Shown here: positions 1-8,034 of the stretch, piece after piece | Layout of the letters: every line of letters begins with the position of its first letter | How positions within the stretch are numbered: the first letter of the stretch is position 1 | The notes under the pieces: model-generated | Database searches by the model: none | The model's input: only the letters and a program-made list of their open reading frames with translations | Told to the model about the DNA's origin: nothing | Made by a program: the position numbers and the translations under genes | Assembly: GCA_025356695.1 (NCBI GenBank) | Contig: JANXSE010000196.1 | Coordinates: 1-54,473 of the forward strand | Source of the DNA: Betaproteobacteria bacterium | GTDB lineage: Bacteria > Pseudomonadota > Gammaproteobacteria > Burkholderiales > SG8-41 | Direction: 5' to 3' | DNA length: 54,473 nucleotides

Positions 1-2
1 AA

Positions 3-353
3 ACGCAGGCGCTGGTCGAAGCGAAGAAGATCAGGCTGCTGGCGACTTCGGGCAACAAGCGCGCCGCGTTCGCGCCCGATGTGCCGACACTGAAAGAGTC
101 CGGTTATCCGATCGTGCTCGGCACCGGTCGTGGCTTCGCCATGCCGGCGGGCGTGCCGAAAGAGGCGGCGGCGGCGATGGAGGCGGTGTTGAAACGCGTG
201 CACGACAGTGCGGCGTGGAAGGAATTTGTCGCGCGCAATGCCTATGAAGATGTTTACATGAACGGCGCCGAATTCAGCGCCCATCTCACGCGCAGCCGCG
301 AGGAAATGGCGCAATTTCTGATCGCCATCGGCGTTTCGCAGATCAGGAAGTAG
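3..353 (+). CDS. Bug/TctC-family solute receptor, C-terminal part
   Basis: The reading frame is open from the left edge of the window to a TAG at 351-353, so only about the last 116 residues are present. The stretch 'LLATSGNKR...APDVPTLKESGY' followed by a segment on which protein to choose and a C-terminal helix is the usual second lobe of Bug receptors, which bind carboxylates in the periplasm. A signal peptide and the first lobe lie outside the window. No membrane partner (TctA/TctB) is visible nearby. It is separated from the next gene, on the opposite strand, by about 85 bases. The substrate cannot be inferred. Confidence 0.85.
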   Translation, partial: TQALVEAKKIRLLATSGNKRAAFAPDVPTLKESGYPIVLGTGRGFAMPAGVPKEAAAAMEAVLKRVHDSAAWKEFVARNAYEDVYMNGAEFSAHLTRSREEMAQFLIAIGVSQIRK

Positions 354-437
354 GTTACTCATTCGGGGACGAATTACCCCGTCCCCCTCCCGTCCTCCGC
401 CTTGAAAGGGGCGGTGAGAAATGCGCTGCGCGTTAAA

Positions 438-1637
438 TCAATCGCCGCTGACGACGCCGCTTTTCTTCAGCGCGGCGATATCGGCGTCGCTCATCTTCAA
501 TACTTCGCGCAGTATTTCCGTGCTGTGCTGGCCGTGCAGCGGTGCCGGCGTGTCCGGCATCGGCGGCATTTCCGGCAGACGCAAGGGCGAGCGCACCTGC
601 TTGACCTTGCCGGCTTTCGGATGCGTGGTTTCGATAATGATGCCGCGCGCTTTCACCTGCGGATGCTCGACTACCGTGGCGACGTCGTTGATCGCGCCGA
701 CCGGAATGTTGCTGGCGAGCAGCAGCGGTTCCCACTCTTCGTAGGATTTGGTCAGAAAAATCGCCTGCAGCTTTTCGATCAGCGGCACGCGGTTTTTCAT
801 GCGTAGCGGGCCGCTGGCGTAGAGCGGGTCGTTTTCGAGTTCCGGCGCGCCGATCAACGGGCAGAGAATTTTCCACAGCTTCTGGCCGGCGATGGCGAGT
901 GCGAGGTCGCGCGTTCTGGTGCGAAAGGTCTGGTACGGCACCACCACCGGATAGGCGGTGCCCATCGGCGTTGGCAGATCGCCGTTGGCGAAATAATTGC
1001 CGATCGTCGTGCAGAGCAGTGAGAGCTGGCCTTCGAGCATCGACACATCGACATGCTGGCCTTCACCGGTGCGTTCTTTCATGCGCAGCGCCAGCATCAC
1101 GCCGTAGGCCGCGTTCATGCCTGCGGCGAGATCGGCAATCGATACGCCGCAGCGCACGCCGCGACCGCCGGGCTCGCCGGTGACGCTGATCATGCCGCTT
1201 TCCGCCTGCAGAATAAGGTCGAGCGCGGCGCGGTCGCGATAAGGGCCGTCCTGACCGAAACCTGAAACGGAACAATAGATGATGCCGGGATTGCGCTTCT
1301 TTGCTTCGGTGTAACCGAGGCCGAGACGGTCGAGTGCGCCAACGCGGAAATTCTCGAGTACCACGTCGGCTTTTTCGACCAGCTTGAAGAACAGCGCCTT
1401 GCCTTCGGGTTTTTTCAGATCGACGATGATGCTGCGCTTGTTGCGATGGATCGTCACGAAATACGAATAGTCGGGGCCCGGCATCGGCGAGCCCCAGACG
1501 CGTGCCAGGTCGCCGGCGCCCGGTGGTTCGAGCTTGATTACGTTGGCGCCGTAATCGGCGAGCATGGTGGAACAGTACGGACCGGCGAGCGCGTGGCTCA
1601 AATCGAGTACGGTGATGTCGTCTAGCGGGCGGGACAT
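438..1637 (-). CDS. CaiB/BaiF-type (class III) CoA-transferase
   Basis: A 399-residue protein of normal length for family III CoA-transferases, which move CoA between carboxylic acids through an enzyme-bound anhydride. The opening 'PLDDITVLDLSHALAGPYCS' and 'ADYGANVIKLEPPGAGDLAR' are family hallmarks. Aspartate 169, in 'GVSIADLAAGM', lies exactly where the catalytic aspartate of CaiB/Frc enzymes lies. It is the last gene of a minus-strand run starting near 5885 and follows the VOC gene by 59 bases. The context suggests activation of a carboxylate imported by the Bug receptor and processed by the genes upstream. The acyl group is unknown. Cytosolic. Confidence 0.93.
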   Translation of the reverse strand: MSRPLDDITVLDLSHALAGPYCSTMLADYGANVIKLEPPGAGDLARVWGSPMPGPDYSYFVTIHRNKRSIIVDLKKPEGKALFFKLVEKADVVLENFRVGALDRLGLGYTEAKKRNPGIIYCSVSGFGQDGPYRDRAALDLILQAESGMISVTGEPGGRGVRCGVSIADLAAGMNAAYGVMLALRMKERTGEGQHVDVSMLEGQLSLLCTTIGNYFANGDLPTPMGTAYPVVVPYQTFRTRTRDLALAIAGQKLWKILCPLIGAPELENDPLYASGPLRMKNRVPLIEKLQAIFLTKSYEEWEPLLLASNIPVGAINDVATVVEHPQVKARGIIIETTHPKAGKVKQVRSPLRLPEMPPMPDTPAPLHGQHSTEILREVLKMSDADIAALKKSGVVSGD

Positions 1638-1696
1638 TTAAACCTGCAGGTAGAAAATAAAAAAGAGCGGCTGGCGCCGCCCGCGTTAAAACGCGC

Positions 1697-2122
1697 TCAG
1701 GCGTGGTGCGCGCCGTCCTTCGGCAGTTCGGCGAGTTCGATCAGGCAGTTCTCGGTGGCCTTCGGGTCGATGAAAGCGATGCGGCAGCCTGCATGACCGG
1801 GGCGCGGTACTTCGTCCAGCAGCGGAATACCTTTCGATTTCAATTCCGCCAATGCTTCGTCGATGTTCTCGACTTCGAAGCAGAGGTGATTGATGCCGCC
1901 TTTGCCGTCGGCCACCATCTTCTGATGTTTGCTGTCGGGCGTGGTGCCGGCGATGAGTTCGACCATCGATTCGCCGACCGGGTAAATCGCGAGTTTCACC
2001 GGTTTGGTCGGATTGATTTCGACGCTGTCGAGTTTGATGCCGAAACAGCCTTCCCACAGCGCGCGGCTGGCTTCGACATCCTTGACGACGACGCCGACGT
2101 GTTCGATGCGTTTGATCTTCAT
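1697..2122 (-). CDS. VOC-fold protein, methylmalonyl-CoA epimerase-like
   Basis: A 141-residue single VOC (glyoxalase-fold) protein. Likely metal ligands are visible at the four usual positions: His8 ('RIEHVGVVV'), Glu55 ('MVELI'), His79 ('GINHLCFEV') and Glu129 ('CLIELAE'). Length and the 'IEHVGV...GGINHLCFEV' pattern are closest to methylmalonyl-CoA epimerases and lactoylglutathione lyase-like proteins. With a CoA-transferase directly downstream, epimerisation or isomerisation of a CoA thioester is a reasonable guess, but a role in handling another intermediate cannot be excluded. The gap to the upstream GLPxxPPT gene is about 43 bases, consistent with one operon. A Shine-Dalgarno-like GGAGAGG precedes the start. 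Confidence 0.88.
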   Translation of the reverse strand: MKIKRIEHVGVVVKDVEASRALWEGCFGIKLDSVEINPTKPVKLAIYPVGESMVELIAGTTPDSKHQKMVADGKGGINHLCFEVENIDEALAELKSKGIPLLDEVPRPGHAGCRIAFIDPKATENCLIELAELPKDGAHHA

Positions 2123-2165
2123 TTCAATTCCTCTCCCGATAAGGCTTTGTTGTATGCGAGCAGGG

Positions 2166-3281
2166 CTAATTTTGCCTGAAATCCTGCACCGATTTTGCGA
2201 GATTGCCGTCTTTGGTTTTCAGCGCGCGCGTCACCGCCTGGGTGGCGCCGAACGTATGTATATAGGCGGAATGTTTGCCGGCGCCGCCGATGACGACCAC
2301 CAGCAGGTCTTCGGCGCGCTGCACCATCGGCACCAGCGCGTCGAGCGGCGCATTGGCAAAGCGGTTGGCAATCTTCACGCGCAGCCGGCGCTCGATGTTC
2401 TCTTTCGAGAATTTACCCAGTGGCAACTGGCCGTGCGCCTGCAGAAATTTTTTTACGTCCATTTTGCTGAAACCGTCCTGCGCCACGGTCTTCGCATGCT
2501 CGGGGCCAAGGACCGCGACCGGCTGCGCTTCGTAGCAGGGATCGTTGGAGCCGGCATCCATCATGGTGCCGGCGATTGTGGTGAGGATGCCTTCGGCGTT
2601 GAGGCTTTCGTGATCGTTGACGTTGTGCGGGCACTCGGCGCCGATTACGGTGACCGTGCTCGCTTCGAGCGGAAAGCCGCGCTCGACGTGCAGCGGTTCC
2701 CACGGGCTTTCGGCCTCGTTCTCGGCGACGAGGTAGCTGTATTTGGCCGGCGAGCCGAAAGTCGACATGTCACCGGTTTGTGGAATGGCGCCGCCGATAT
2801 TGACCAGCGCCAGACGAATCGCGCGGCCGATGGTTGCGTTACTCTGCGTGCCGGGACCAAAAGCGTTGTGGCCGCCGTTGATGCCGAGTTCGCGTGCCAC
2901 CGGGCCGTTGACGATGACGAGCGGCGCGCACATATGCGTGGTGGCTTGTACGCCATAGAGATTGAATTTCTCTTCGCACATTGCTTCGATCGCCAGCACG
3001 AAGAGCGGAAAATATTCGGGCCTGCAGCCAGCCATCACTGCGTTGGCGGCGAGCCGCAGCGGTGTGGCTTCGCCCCAGCGCGGCGGAATTTTTGCGATCG
3101 GTTGGTCCCACGGGCGGTCGCAGTAAGCGAGCATTTTTTCGACGCGCGCTTCGGTTGGCGGTACGATCGGCAGGCCGTCGGTCCAGCCGCGCTCGAGATA
3201 GAGCGCGTTGATCGCCTCGAAATCGTCGTCGGCGTCGAGGCTCGCGCCTTCGTTCTTCAGCAAATCGGTCAGGTTACTCAT
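2166..3281 (-). CDS. GLPxxPPT-motif protein, partner of UGSC selenoprotein
   Basis: A 371-residue protein whose function I do not know. Near residues 32-43 it has 'GWTDGLPIVPPT', followed by 'AGCRPEYFPL', 'NGPVARELGING', 'ATIGRAIRL' and 'GGAIPQTGDMSTFG'. The same motifs recur in the same order in the C-terminal domain of the fused UGSC protein at 29329-31044 (GDGLPLWPAT, AGGRPEYLPV, SGPIAKQIRLNSG, ASIGRALRL, GGALPATGTMAVFG), so the two are clear homologues. It lies downstream of the separate UGSC selenoprotein gene in the same direction, with a 126-base gap holding a palindromic repeat. No signal peptide or membrane segment; probably cytosolic. The fusion elsewhere argues that it forms a complex or successive reaction with the selenoprotein. 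Confidence 0.85.
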   Translation of the reverse strand: MSNLTDLLKNEGASLDADDDFEAINALYLERGWTDGLPIVPPTEARVEKMLAYCDRPWDQPIAKIPPRWGEATPLRLAANAVMAGCRPEYFPLFVLAIEAMCEEKFNLYGVQATTHMCAPLVIVNGPVARELGINGGHNAFGPGTQSNATIGRAIRLALVNIGGAIPQTGDMSTFGSPAKYSYLVAENEAESPWEPLHVERGFPLEASTVTVIGAECPHNVNDHESLNAEGILTTIAGTMMDAGSNDPCYEAQPVAVLGPEHAKTVAQDGFSKMDVKKFLQAHGQLPLGKFSKENIERRLRVKIANRFANAPLDALVPMVQRAEDLLVVVIGGAGKHSAYIHTFGATQAVTRALKTKDGNLAKSVQDFRQN

Positions 3282-3316
3282 TGGAGGCCCAGGCTAGAAC
3301 GGACGCAGAGTATTTT

Positions 3317-3398
3317 GTAGCCCGGAAGGAGCGCAGCGCATTCCGGGATTGCGGCTGCATACAGAACCCCGGAATACGTTTCACTCCTTCCGGGCTAC
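3317..3398. repeat. REP-like palindromic intergenic repeat
   Basis: Outer arms of 15 bases (3317-3331, starting GTAGCCCGGAAG, and 3384-3398, ending CCGGGCTAC) are perfect inverted complements, with a second pair of partial arms inside (ATTCCGGG and CCCCGGAAT). It fills the gap between the UGSC selenoprotein and its GLPxxPPT partner. Sequences of the type GTAGCCCGGA...TCCGGG are common dispersed repeats in proteobacterial genomes. It could form a stable mRNA hairpin within the operon and alter the ratio of the two proteins. Confidence 0.75.
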
Positions 3399-3407
3399 GA
3401 TTCTTGC

Positions 3408-3953
3408 TCACTTCAATTGTTCCTTGATGAGTTTTATAACCTGCGGGATCGCCACCAATGCGCGGCCCTGTACCTGCTCGATCGACAGGCCGCCCAGCGG
3501 ATGCGCGATCATCACCAGCGGCAGATCGGGCGCGCCGAGTACGCGCGACTGCGTCTTGCCGAGCGTGCGGAACGGGTCCGAGCAAATTACTGCGGCGAGC
3601 ACGCCGCGTTTATGCATCTGGGTCATGTCGTGGACACTCCACGACGTGCAGGCCCCTCAATCGGCCATCGCGCTGATGACGACGTCGGCCTCCTCCTCGA
3701 GTTGTTTCAGTACCGCTGCGGTTGCAGGAAAAGTAACGTGGGGTTTACGCAGCGACACCACCGACTTGAGCGGAATTTCTGCACGCACGCCTTCGATGAT
3801 CATGGCGAGCAGATGGTCGGCGTTGCCCTTGCTGTTATCGAGCACACCCAGGCGTATGCCCTTTGGATCGAGTGTGCGGCGCACGATTTCCACGGCTGCG
3901 GCGGGTTGCGGCGATGGTGCGTCGGGTGTCACCAGCGTGATTTTGCGGTTCAT
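3408..3953 (-). CDS. UGSC-family selenoprotein (in-frame TGA = Sec99)
   Basis: Read through the TGA at 3657-3659, this is one 181-residue protein. Both halves are in the same frame, with no other stop, and the codon after TGA starts 'GACTSWSVHDM'. That matches the U-G-S-C motif and following SWSVHD-like residues known from the UGSC family of (seleno)proteins, here with Ala for Ser. Selenocysteine would be residue 99 and the resolving cysteine residue 102, a UxxC redox pair. An 8-bp hairpin starts 11 nt after the TGA, as expected for a bacterial SECIS. The fold around it (beta strand 'ADVVISAMAD', then 'GVLAAVICSDPF') is alpha/beta. Neighbours are a Bug receptor upstream and the GLPxxPPT partner downstream. 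Without selenium insertion it would be read as two unrelated small ORFs. Confidence 0.88.
3627..3645 (-). promoter_or_regulatory. putative bacterial SECIS hairpin of the first UGSC gene
   Basis: On the minus strand, GTCGTGGA (3645-3638) pairs perfectly with TCCACGAC (3634-3627) around a GTG loop, or as 7 bp around AGTGT. Two further pairs below a single mismatch lengthen it. The stem starts 11 nt and the loop 19 nt after the TGA. Bacterial SECIS elements bind SelB and lie just after the UGA inside the coding region, with a small G/U-containing apical loop; this fits. Confidence 0.75.
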
Positions 3954-4051
3954 GATGGCCTCATCAGCAGTGCCCTGCGGCGAAATCGCGGCGCGGGGAA
4001 CATTCGATATACCGCGTGCGCGGCGGCACTGTCAAGAAACGCGGCGGTCGT

Positions 4052-5017
4052 TTACTCGGCCTTGAGTCCGCCCGCCTTGATCAAGGCGGCGAAACGCGCG
4101 ACGTCGCTGCGGATGATGTCGTCGAACTGCGCGGGCGAAGTCGGGCGCGGTGTAGCGCCGAGCGCGAGCAGGCGTTCTTTGGTGTCCGGCAGGGCGACGA
4201 TGCGTGCGACTTCGGCGGCAAGCGTGTTCTTCAGTGTTTGCGGCGTTTTTGCCGGTGCGATAAATCCGTACCACGGCGAGAAATCAAAACCCGGCAGGCC
4301 CGCTTCCGCCATCGGCGCCACTTCCGGCAGCGCCGGCACGCGCGCCCGGGTGCTGACAGCGAGGGCGACGAGCTTTTCGGATTTTACCAGGGCCACCGCC
4401 GCGCTGACCGAAGCAAACACGAACTGCACATTACCGCCGATTGTATTGGTCAGCGCTTCGGGCATGCTCTTGTACGGCACATGCAGCACTTTGACACCGG
4501 CGGCCTGATTGAACAGTTCGGCATTGATGTGCGCTGCGCTACCGATGCCGGCGGAAGAAAAATTGAACTGCGCGGGTTTTGCCTTGATGCTATCGATGAG
4601 TTCGCGCATCGTTTTTACCTTCAGCGATGGCGCTACCACCAGCACATTCGGAATGTCGGCCACCACCGAGATGCCGGCAAAATCCAGCAAGGTATCGTAG
4701 GGCAGCTTCGGCAGATAGTTCGCGTTGAAGGCATGGCCGAGCGACACGATCGCCATGCTGTGGCCGTCGGCTGTGGCGCGCGCCAGCATTTCAGAGGCGA
4801 TCACCGCGCCAGCGCCCGGCCGGTTGTCCACCACCACGCCCTGGCCCCAGCGCTCAGCCATTTTTACAGCGACTTCGCGCGCCAGTATGTCGGTGCCGCT
4901 GCCCGGACCGAAGCCGACGAGGATGCGCAGCGGGCGCGACGGGAATTTTTCCTGCGCTGCGGTTGCGCCGGCCGCCAGCAGCAGCGCGCAGGCAACTAAC
5001 GTGGTCAGGGTTCGCAT
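4052..5017 (-). CDS. Bug/TctC-family solute receptor
   Basis: A 321-residue periplasmic receptor with a clear signal peptide (hydrophobic run in residues 4-20, ending ATAAQ). Family marks are 'PSRPLRILVGFGPGSGTDILAR', 'GQGVVVDNRPGAGA', 'HVPYKSMPEAL' and the closing 'PEVAPMAEAGLPGFD'. Bug proteins bind small carboxylates and deliver them to TctAB-type transporters or act as sensors. It sits second in the minus-strand operon, 19 bases after the hydrolase gene and about 98 bases ahead of the UGSC selenoprotein, so its ligand is a candidate precursor of the selenoenzyme substrate. Start chosen at ATG 5017, after a GAGGAGAAA ribosome site. Confidence 0.94.
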   Translation of the reverse strand: MRTLTTLVACALLLAAGATAAQEKFPSRPLRILVGFGPGSGTDILAREVAVKMAERWGQGVVVDNRPGAGAVIASEMLARATADGHSMAIVSLGHAFNANYLPKLPYDTLLDFAGISVVADIPNVLVVAPSLKVKTMRELIDSIKAKPAQFNFSSAGIGSAAHINAELFNQAAGVKVLHVPYKSMPEALTNTIGGNVQFVFASVSAAVALVKSEKLVALAVSTRARVPALPEVAPMAEAGLPGFDFSPWYGFIAPAKTPQTLKNTLAAEVARIVALPDTKERLLALGATPRPTSPAQFDDIIRSDVARFAALIKAGGLKAE

Positions 5018-5036
5018 GGGTTTCTCCTCGATCCGA

Positions 5037-5885
5037 TTATTGTTCGCGGCAGGTGATGCCGTCGTATTGCGCGGCGAAGTGCAGCAGATGGTTGGCGCAG
5101 GTCGTGGGATACAGCGTCAGTATGGCGTGAGATGCCGATGGCAGGTGGATCAGTTGCAAATCGCGGATGCCGGCGCGCAGCAGATCTTCCTGTTCATTGC
5201 CGGTCAGCAGGCCGGCGGTTGGATAGAGGCCCAGCACAGGTGCGGCGATGCGCGGCAGCAGTGCGCTCGCATTGGCGTGGCGCAACAGGCCGTAGAGTCC
5301 GCACAGCACTTCGGGATCGGTGCGCGCGATCTGGTCTACGTACCAGCTGCGCAGACCGTCGGCGGTGCCGGCCGGGAAAAACTCCGGCGCGCCATAAATC
5401 CGTTCCGCCCATTTGCGCGTGCCGAGCGTGCGCAGCGCTTCTTCGCGCGTCGCAAAGCCGGCGGCGTAGACGTCCTGGCTTTTCTGGTTTTGATAGACGG
5501 GCGACGAGACGAAGGTCAATGTGCGCACGCGCGCCGGATGTTCGGCCGCCAGTGCCATGCCGATGATGCCGCCGAAGGACTCGCCGCAGTAGTGCACGGA
5601 TTCGAGTTTGAGTTCGTCGAGCACGGCGACGACGTCGGCGACGTAATTTTCCAGCGTGCTGCCGGTTGCGGTGTCGTAATCAACCGGCGCGCCGGCATGA
5701 CCGCGCAATTCGGGGCGCACGATTTTGTAGAAGCGCGATAGATAGGGAATCCACGCCTGCCAGAACTGCGACGAACGCGCATAACCGTGCTGCAGTACGA
5801 TGGCGCCGGCACGTTTCCACGGATCGGTATAGTCATCGACGCGGTAGTGCAGGGTGGCCTGGTCTTTTCTTTTTATCGCGGGCAT
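5037..5885 (-). CDS. alpha/beta hydrolase
   Basis: A 282-residue alpha/beta-hydrolase. The oxyanion segment is 'VLQHGYARSS', and the nucleophile elbow is 'GESFGG' with Ser103. A late 'SASHAILTLYP' supplies the likely catalytic histidine. The opening 'LHYRVDDYTDPWK' closely resembles that of the second hydrolase at 46628 ('LFYEIDDWTDAWK'), so the two are paralogues of one esterase/hydrolase subgroup. First gene of the operon that contains the Bug receptor and UGSC selenoprotein; no signal peptide, so cytosolic. Hydrolysis of an ester or a ring-cleavage product is plausible; the substrate is unknown. Confidence 0.92.
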   Translation of the reverse strand: MPAIKRKDQATLHYRVDDYTDPWKRAGAIVLQHGYARSSQFWQAWIPYLSRFYKIVRPELRGHAGAPVDYDTATGSTLENYVADVVAVLDELKLESVHYCGESFGGIIGMALAAEHPARVRTLTFVSSPVYQNQKSQDVYAAGFATREEALRTLGTRKWAERIYGAPEFFPAGTADGLRSWYVDQIARTDPEVLCGLYGLLRHANASALLPRIAAPVLGLYPTAGLLTGNEQEDLLRAGIRDLQLIHLPSASHAILTLYPTTCANHLLHFAAQYDGITCREQ

Positions 5886-6008
5886 GAGGTTTTCCTTGGC
5901 GTGCTATTGTGAGGGCCTGCGTGCAAAAGATAAAGAGCCGTGCTTGACGCGGCGACCCGCGCAACAAATAATTACCCGCCGCACCACTATTTTCGAGGAG
6001 AGTTTGCA

Positions 6009-6521
6009 ATGGCAATTTCGATGTTCAGTATTTCCGTGCCGATATTCGTCCGTCACTTGAACGGTCTCGCATTTTGCATGAAGAAAGCGCAAGCGGTTTA
6101 TACCGAGAAAAAATACGACGAGGGCACGCTGGTCAACTACCGCCTGTTTCCCGACATGTTCAGCTTCACGCGGCAGATTCAGCAGGCGACCGACCACGCG
6201 CGCAACTGCGCTGCAGCGCTGGCCGGTGTCGAATCTCCCGCGATCGAAATGAACGAAAAGACCATGGCCGAGTTGACCGCGCGCGTGGAAAAAACCCTGA
6301 CCTTTCTCAAGGGCCTGACCGCCGCGCAGATCGACGGCAGCGACAGCAAGAATCTGACCATCAAGGTGATGGGCAAGGACACCGATTTTGTCGGCATCGA
6401 TTTGCTGCAAAACCGCGCGTTGCCGAATTTCTACTTTCACGTCACCACCGCCTATGCCATTCTGCGTCACAATGGCATTGAAATCGGCAAACGCGATTTC
6501 ATGGGCGCAACGGCGCAATAA
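6009..6521 (+). CDS. DUF1993 family protein
   Basis: A 170-residue protein resembling the DUF1993 family, with 'MFSISVPIFVRHLNGL', a central 'DMFSFTRQIQQATDHARN' and 'NFYFHVTTAYAILRHNGIEIGKRDFMG' at the end, which are its conserved blocks. The family is helical, with a DinB-like bundle, and has no established function. The start at 6009 is preceded by GAGGAG at 5995-6000; an upstream in-frame start at 5940 has no such site. It stands divergent from the hydrolase at 5885 with a 123-base gap, and is followed by a Bug gene 42 bases later. Cytosolic. Confidence 0.88.
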   Translation: MAISMFSISVPIFVRHLNGLAFCMKKAQAVYTEKKYDEGTLVNYRLFPDMFSFTRQIQQATDHARNCAAALAGVESPAIEMNEKTMAELTARVEKTLTFLKGLTAAQIDGSDSKNLTIKVMGKDTDFVGIDLLQNRALPNFYFHVTTAYAILRHNGIEIGKRDFMGATAQ

Positions 6522-6563
6522 GTTGTTCCGGCGGAAAGCAGTGGCCGCGCTTTCCTGATCCTG

Positions 6564-7517
6564 ATGGCGCGCAGACAAATCGCATGGCGGCTGGCTGTTG
6601 CCGCCGTGTTGTTTGCGGGCGCCGCAGCCGCGCAGAATTATCCGGCCAAAGTCATTCGCATGCAGACCACCGAAGCCGGCGGTTATCCGGATGCGGTGGC
6701 GCGCCTCATCGCACAGGGTTTGAGTGCGGGCCTCGGCCAGCAGGTGATTGTCGAGAACCGCGCAATTGCCGCGGTCGATCTGGTGGCAAAGGCACCGCCC
6801 GACGGTTACACGCTGTTGTTCTATACCAGTGTGTTGTGGCTGGCGCCGTTTTTGCGCGACGGCGTGACCTGGGATCCCTTGCGTGATTTTGCGCCGGTGA
6901 TGCTGGCGACCAATTCACCTAATATCGTCGTCGTCCATCCGTCGCTGCCGGTGAAATCGATACGCGAGTTGATCGCGCTGGCGAAGGCTCGGCCCGGCGA
7001 ACTCAACTACAGCACCAGTTCGCCGGGGTCGTCGAACCATCTCGGCGCCGAACTCTTCCGCGTGATGGCGGACGTGAGGATCGTGCGCATCAACTACAAA
7101 GGCACCGGCTCGGCCCTGAACAGTCTTGCCGCGGGTGAAGTGCAATTAAGTTTTCCCAGCGCCGGCTCGGCGATGCCGCATTGGCGCGCTGGCCGCGTGC
7201 GTGCGCTCGCCGTCACCAGCGCGCAGCCGTCCGCACTCGCGCCGGAATTGCCGACCGTCGCGGCGGCGGGTTTGCCCGGCTATGAGGCCACCGCCTACAA
7301 CGGGCTGCTGGCGCCGGCGAAAACGCCCGCAGCTATCATCGCCAGACTCAATCAGGAGGCGATGCAGATCATCCAGCGCGCCGAAGTGCGCGAGCGCATC
7401 GTCAACGGCGGCGGCGAAGTTGCCGCCGGCACGCCGGAGGAATTTGCCGCGACCATCCGCATTGAAATGATCAGGTGGGGCAGACTGATACGCGAGGCAG
7501 CGATCCGCGCTGAATGA
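6564..7517 (+). CDS. Bug/TctC-family solute receptor
   Basis: A 317-residue periplasmic receptor with a signal peptide (charged MARRQ start, hydrophobic core, AAAAQ cleavage region). It has 'GQQVIVENRAIAAVDLVAKAPPDGYTL', 'NYSTSSPGSSNHLGAELF' and 'RINYKGTGSALNSLAAGEVQL'. The usual 'NRPGAGG' loop is altered to 'NRAIAAVDL', suggesting a different ligand pocket from its paralogues. It shares the 'QTTEAGGYPDAVARLI' style with the receptor at 33358 ('TTEPGGVADLTARLI'), so these two form a subgroup. The downstream gene overlaps its stop by four bases (ATGA). Confidence 0.93.
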   Translation: MARRQIAWRLAVAAVLFAGAAAAQNYPAKVIRMQTTEAGGYPDAVARLIAQGLSAGLGQQVIVENRAIAAVDLVAKAPPDGYTLLFYTSVLWLAPFLRDGVTWDPLRDFAPVMLATNSPNIVVVHPSLPVKSIRELIALAKARPGELNYSTSSPGSSNHLGAELFRVMADVRIVRINYKGTGSALNSLAAGEVQLSFPSAGSAMPHWRAGRVRALAVTSAQPSALAPELPTVAAAGLPGYEATAYNGLLAPAKTPAAIIARLNQEAMQIIQRAEVRERIVNGGGEVAAGTPEEFAATIRIEMIRWGRLIREAAIRAE

Positions 7518-7990
7518 GCGCAGCGCGTAGCGGCAGCGAATTGGTTATGCAACGCGCGCTGTCCTCCGGCGCTGAAAAGCGGCATTCTCGCGCGCCAACC
7601 GGCACGTTAGTGCATTGCCCGCAGGAGCGCTGGTTTGCGCCGACCAAAGATGGCAAGTGGCCGGCGGAATTGCTCAATTCCGAACTGCATGCGTTCTACA
7701 ACCCGGAAGGCGAGATCGAAGGCTGCGACTGGATCAAGCACTACGCCCAGATGCCGCATGCACGGCGACTGGTTTATCGCTGCATCGAAAGCCCGATGAA
7801 TCTCGATGGCGTCGAAAACAGCCGGCGTGCGCTGACCCTGCTGTATGGCGCGGCGACGGTGCGCCAGGCCGAAGCGCTGCTCAATCGCAGAGAACGTTAT
7901 TTCGGACTCGCGGGCGCCAACATGCAGGGCAGCACCATGCGCCAGACGCTGCTGGCCGGGTATGACAAATTGTTTGCGCCGGCGCACTAA
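7514..7990 (+). CDS. hypothetical protein overlapping the Bug gene
   Basis: A 158-residue reading frame starting in an ATGA overlap with the preceding Bug gene, which suggests translational coupling. I do not recognise a family. It is cytosolic in appearance, with no signal peptide or membrane segment, an aromatic-rich middle ('ERWFAPTKDGKWPAELL', 'GCDWIKHYAQMPHARR') and a helical end. The antisense frame is also open over much of it, so open length alone proves little; composition and coupling favour this strand. The next small gene begins 44 bases after the stop. Confidence 0.55.
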   Translation: MSAARSGSELVMQRALSSGAEKRHSRAPTGTLVHCPQERWFAPTKDGKWPAELLNSELHAFYNPEGEIEGCDWIKHYAQMPHARRLVYRCIESPMNLDGVENSRRALTLLYGAATVRQAEALLNRRERYFGLAGANMQGSTMRQTLLAGYDKLFAPAH

Positions 7991-8034
7991 CGCGCATAAT
8001 GGCGGTGTGCATTCCGCGCGCAGAGGAGGCTCAA

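Noticed and set aside
2004..3320. 438-codon plus-strand frame over the VOC and GLPxxPPT genes
   Set aside because: Antisense to conserved genes; no domain, no ribosome site.
3408..3953. Reading the UGSC region as a nonsense-mutated pseudogene or two separate small genes
   Set aside because: The downstream part has no good start of its own, the frame is intact on both sides, the motif after TGA matches the UGSC family, and a second homologous gene has TGA at the same place.
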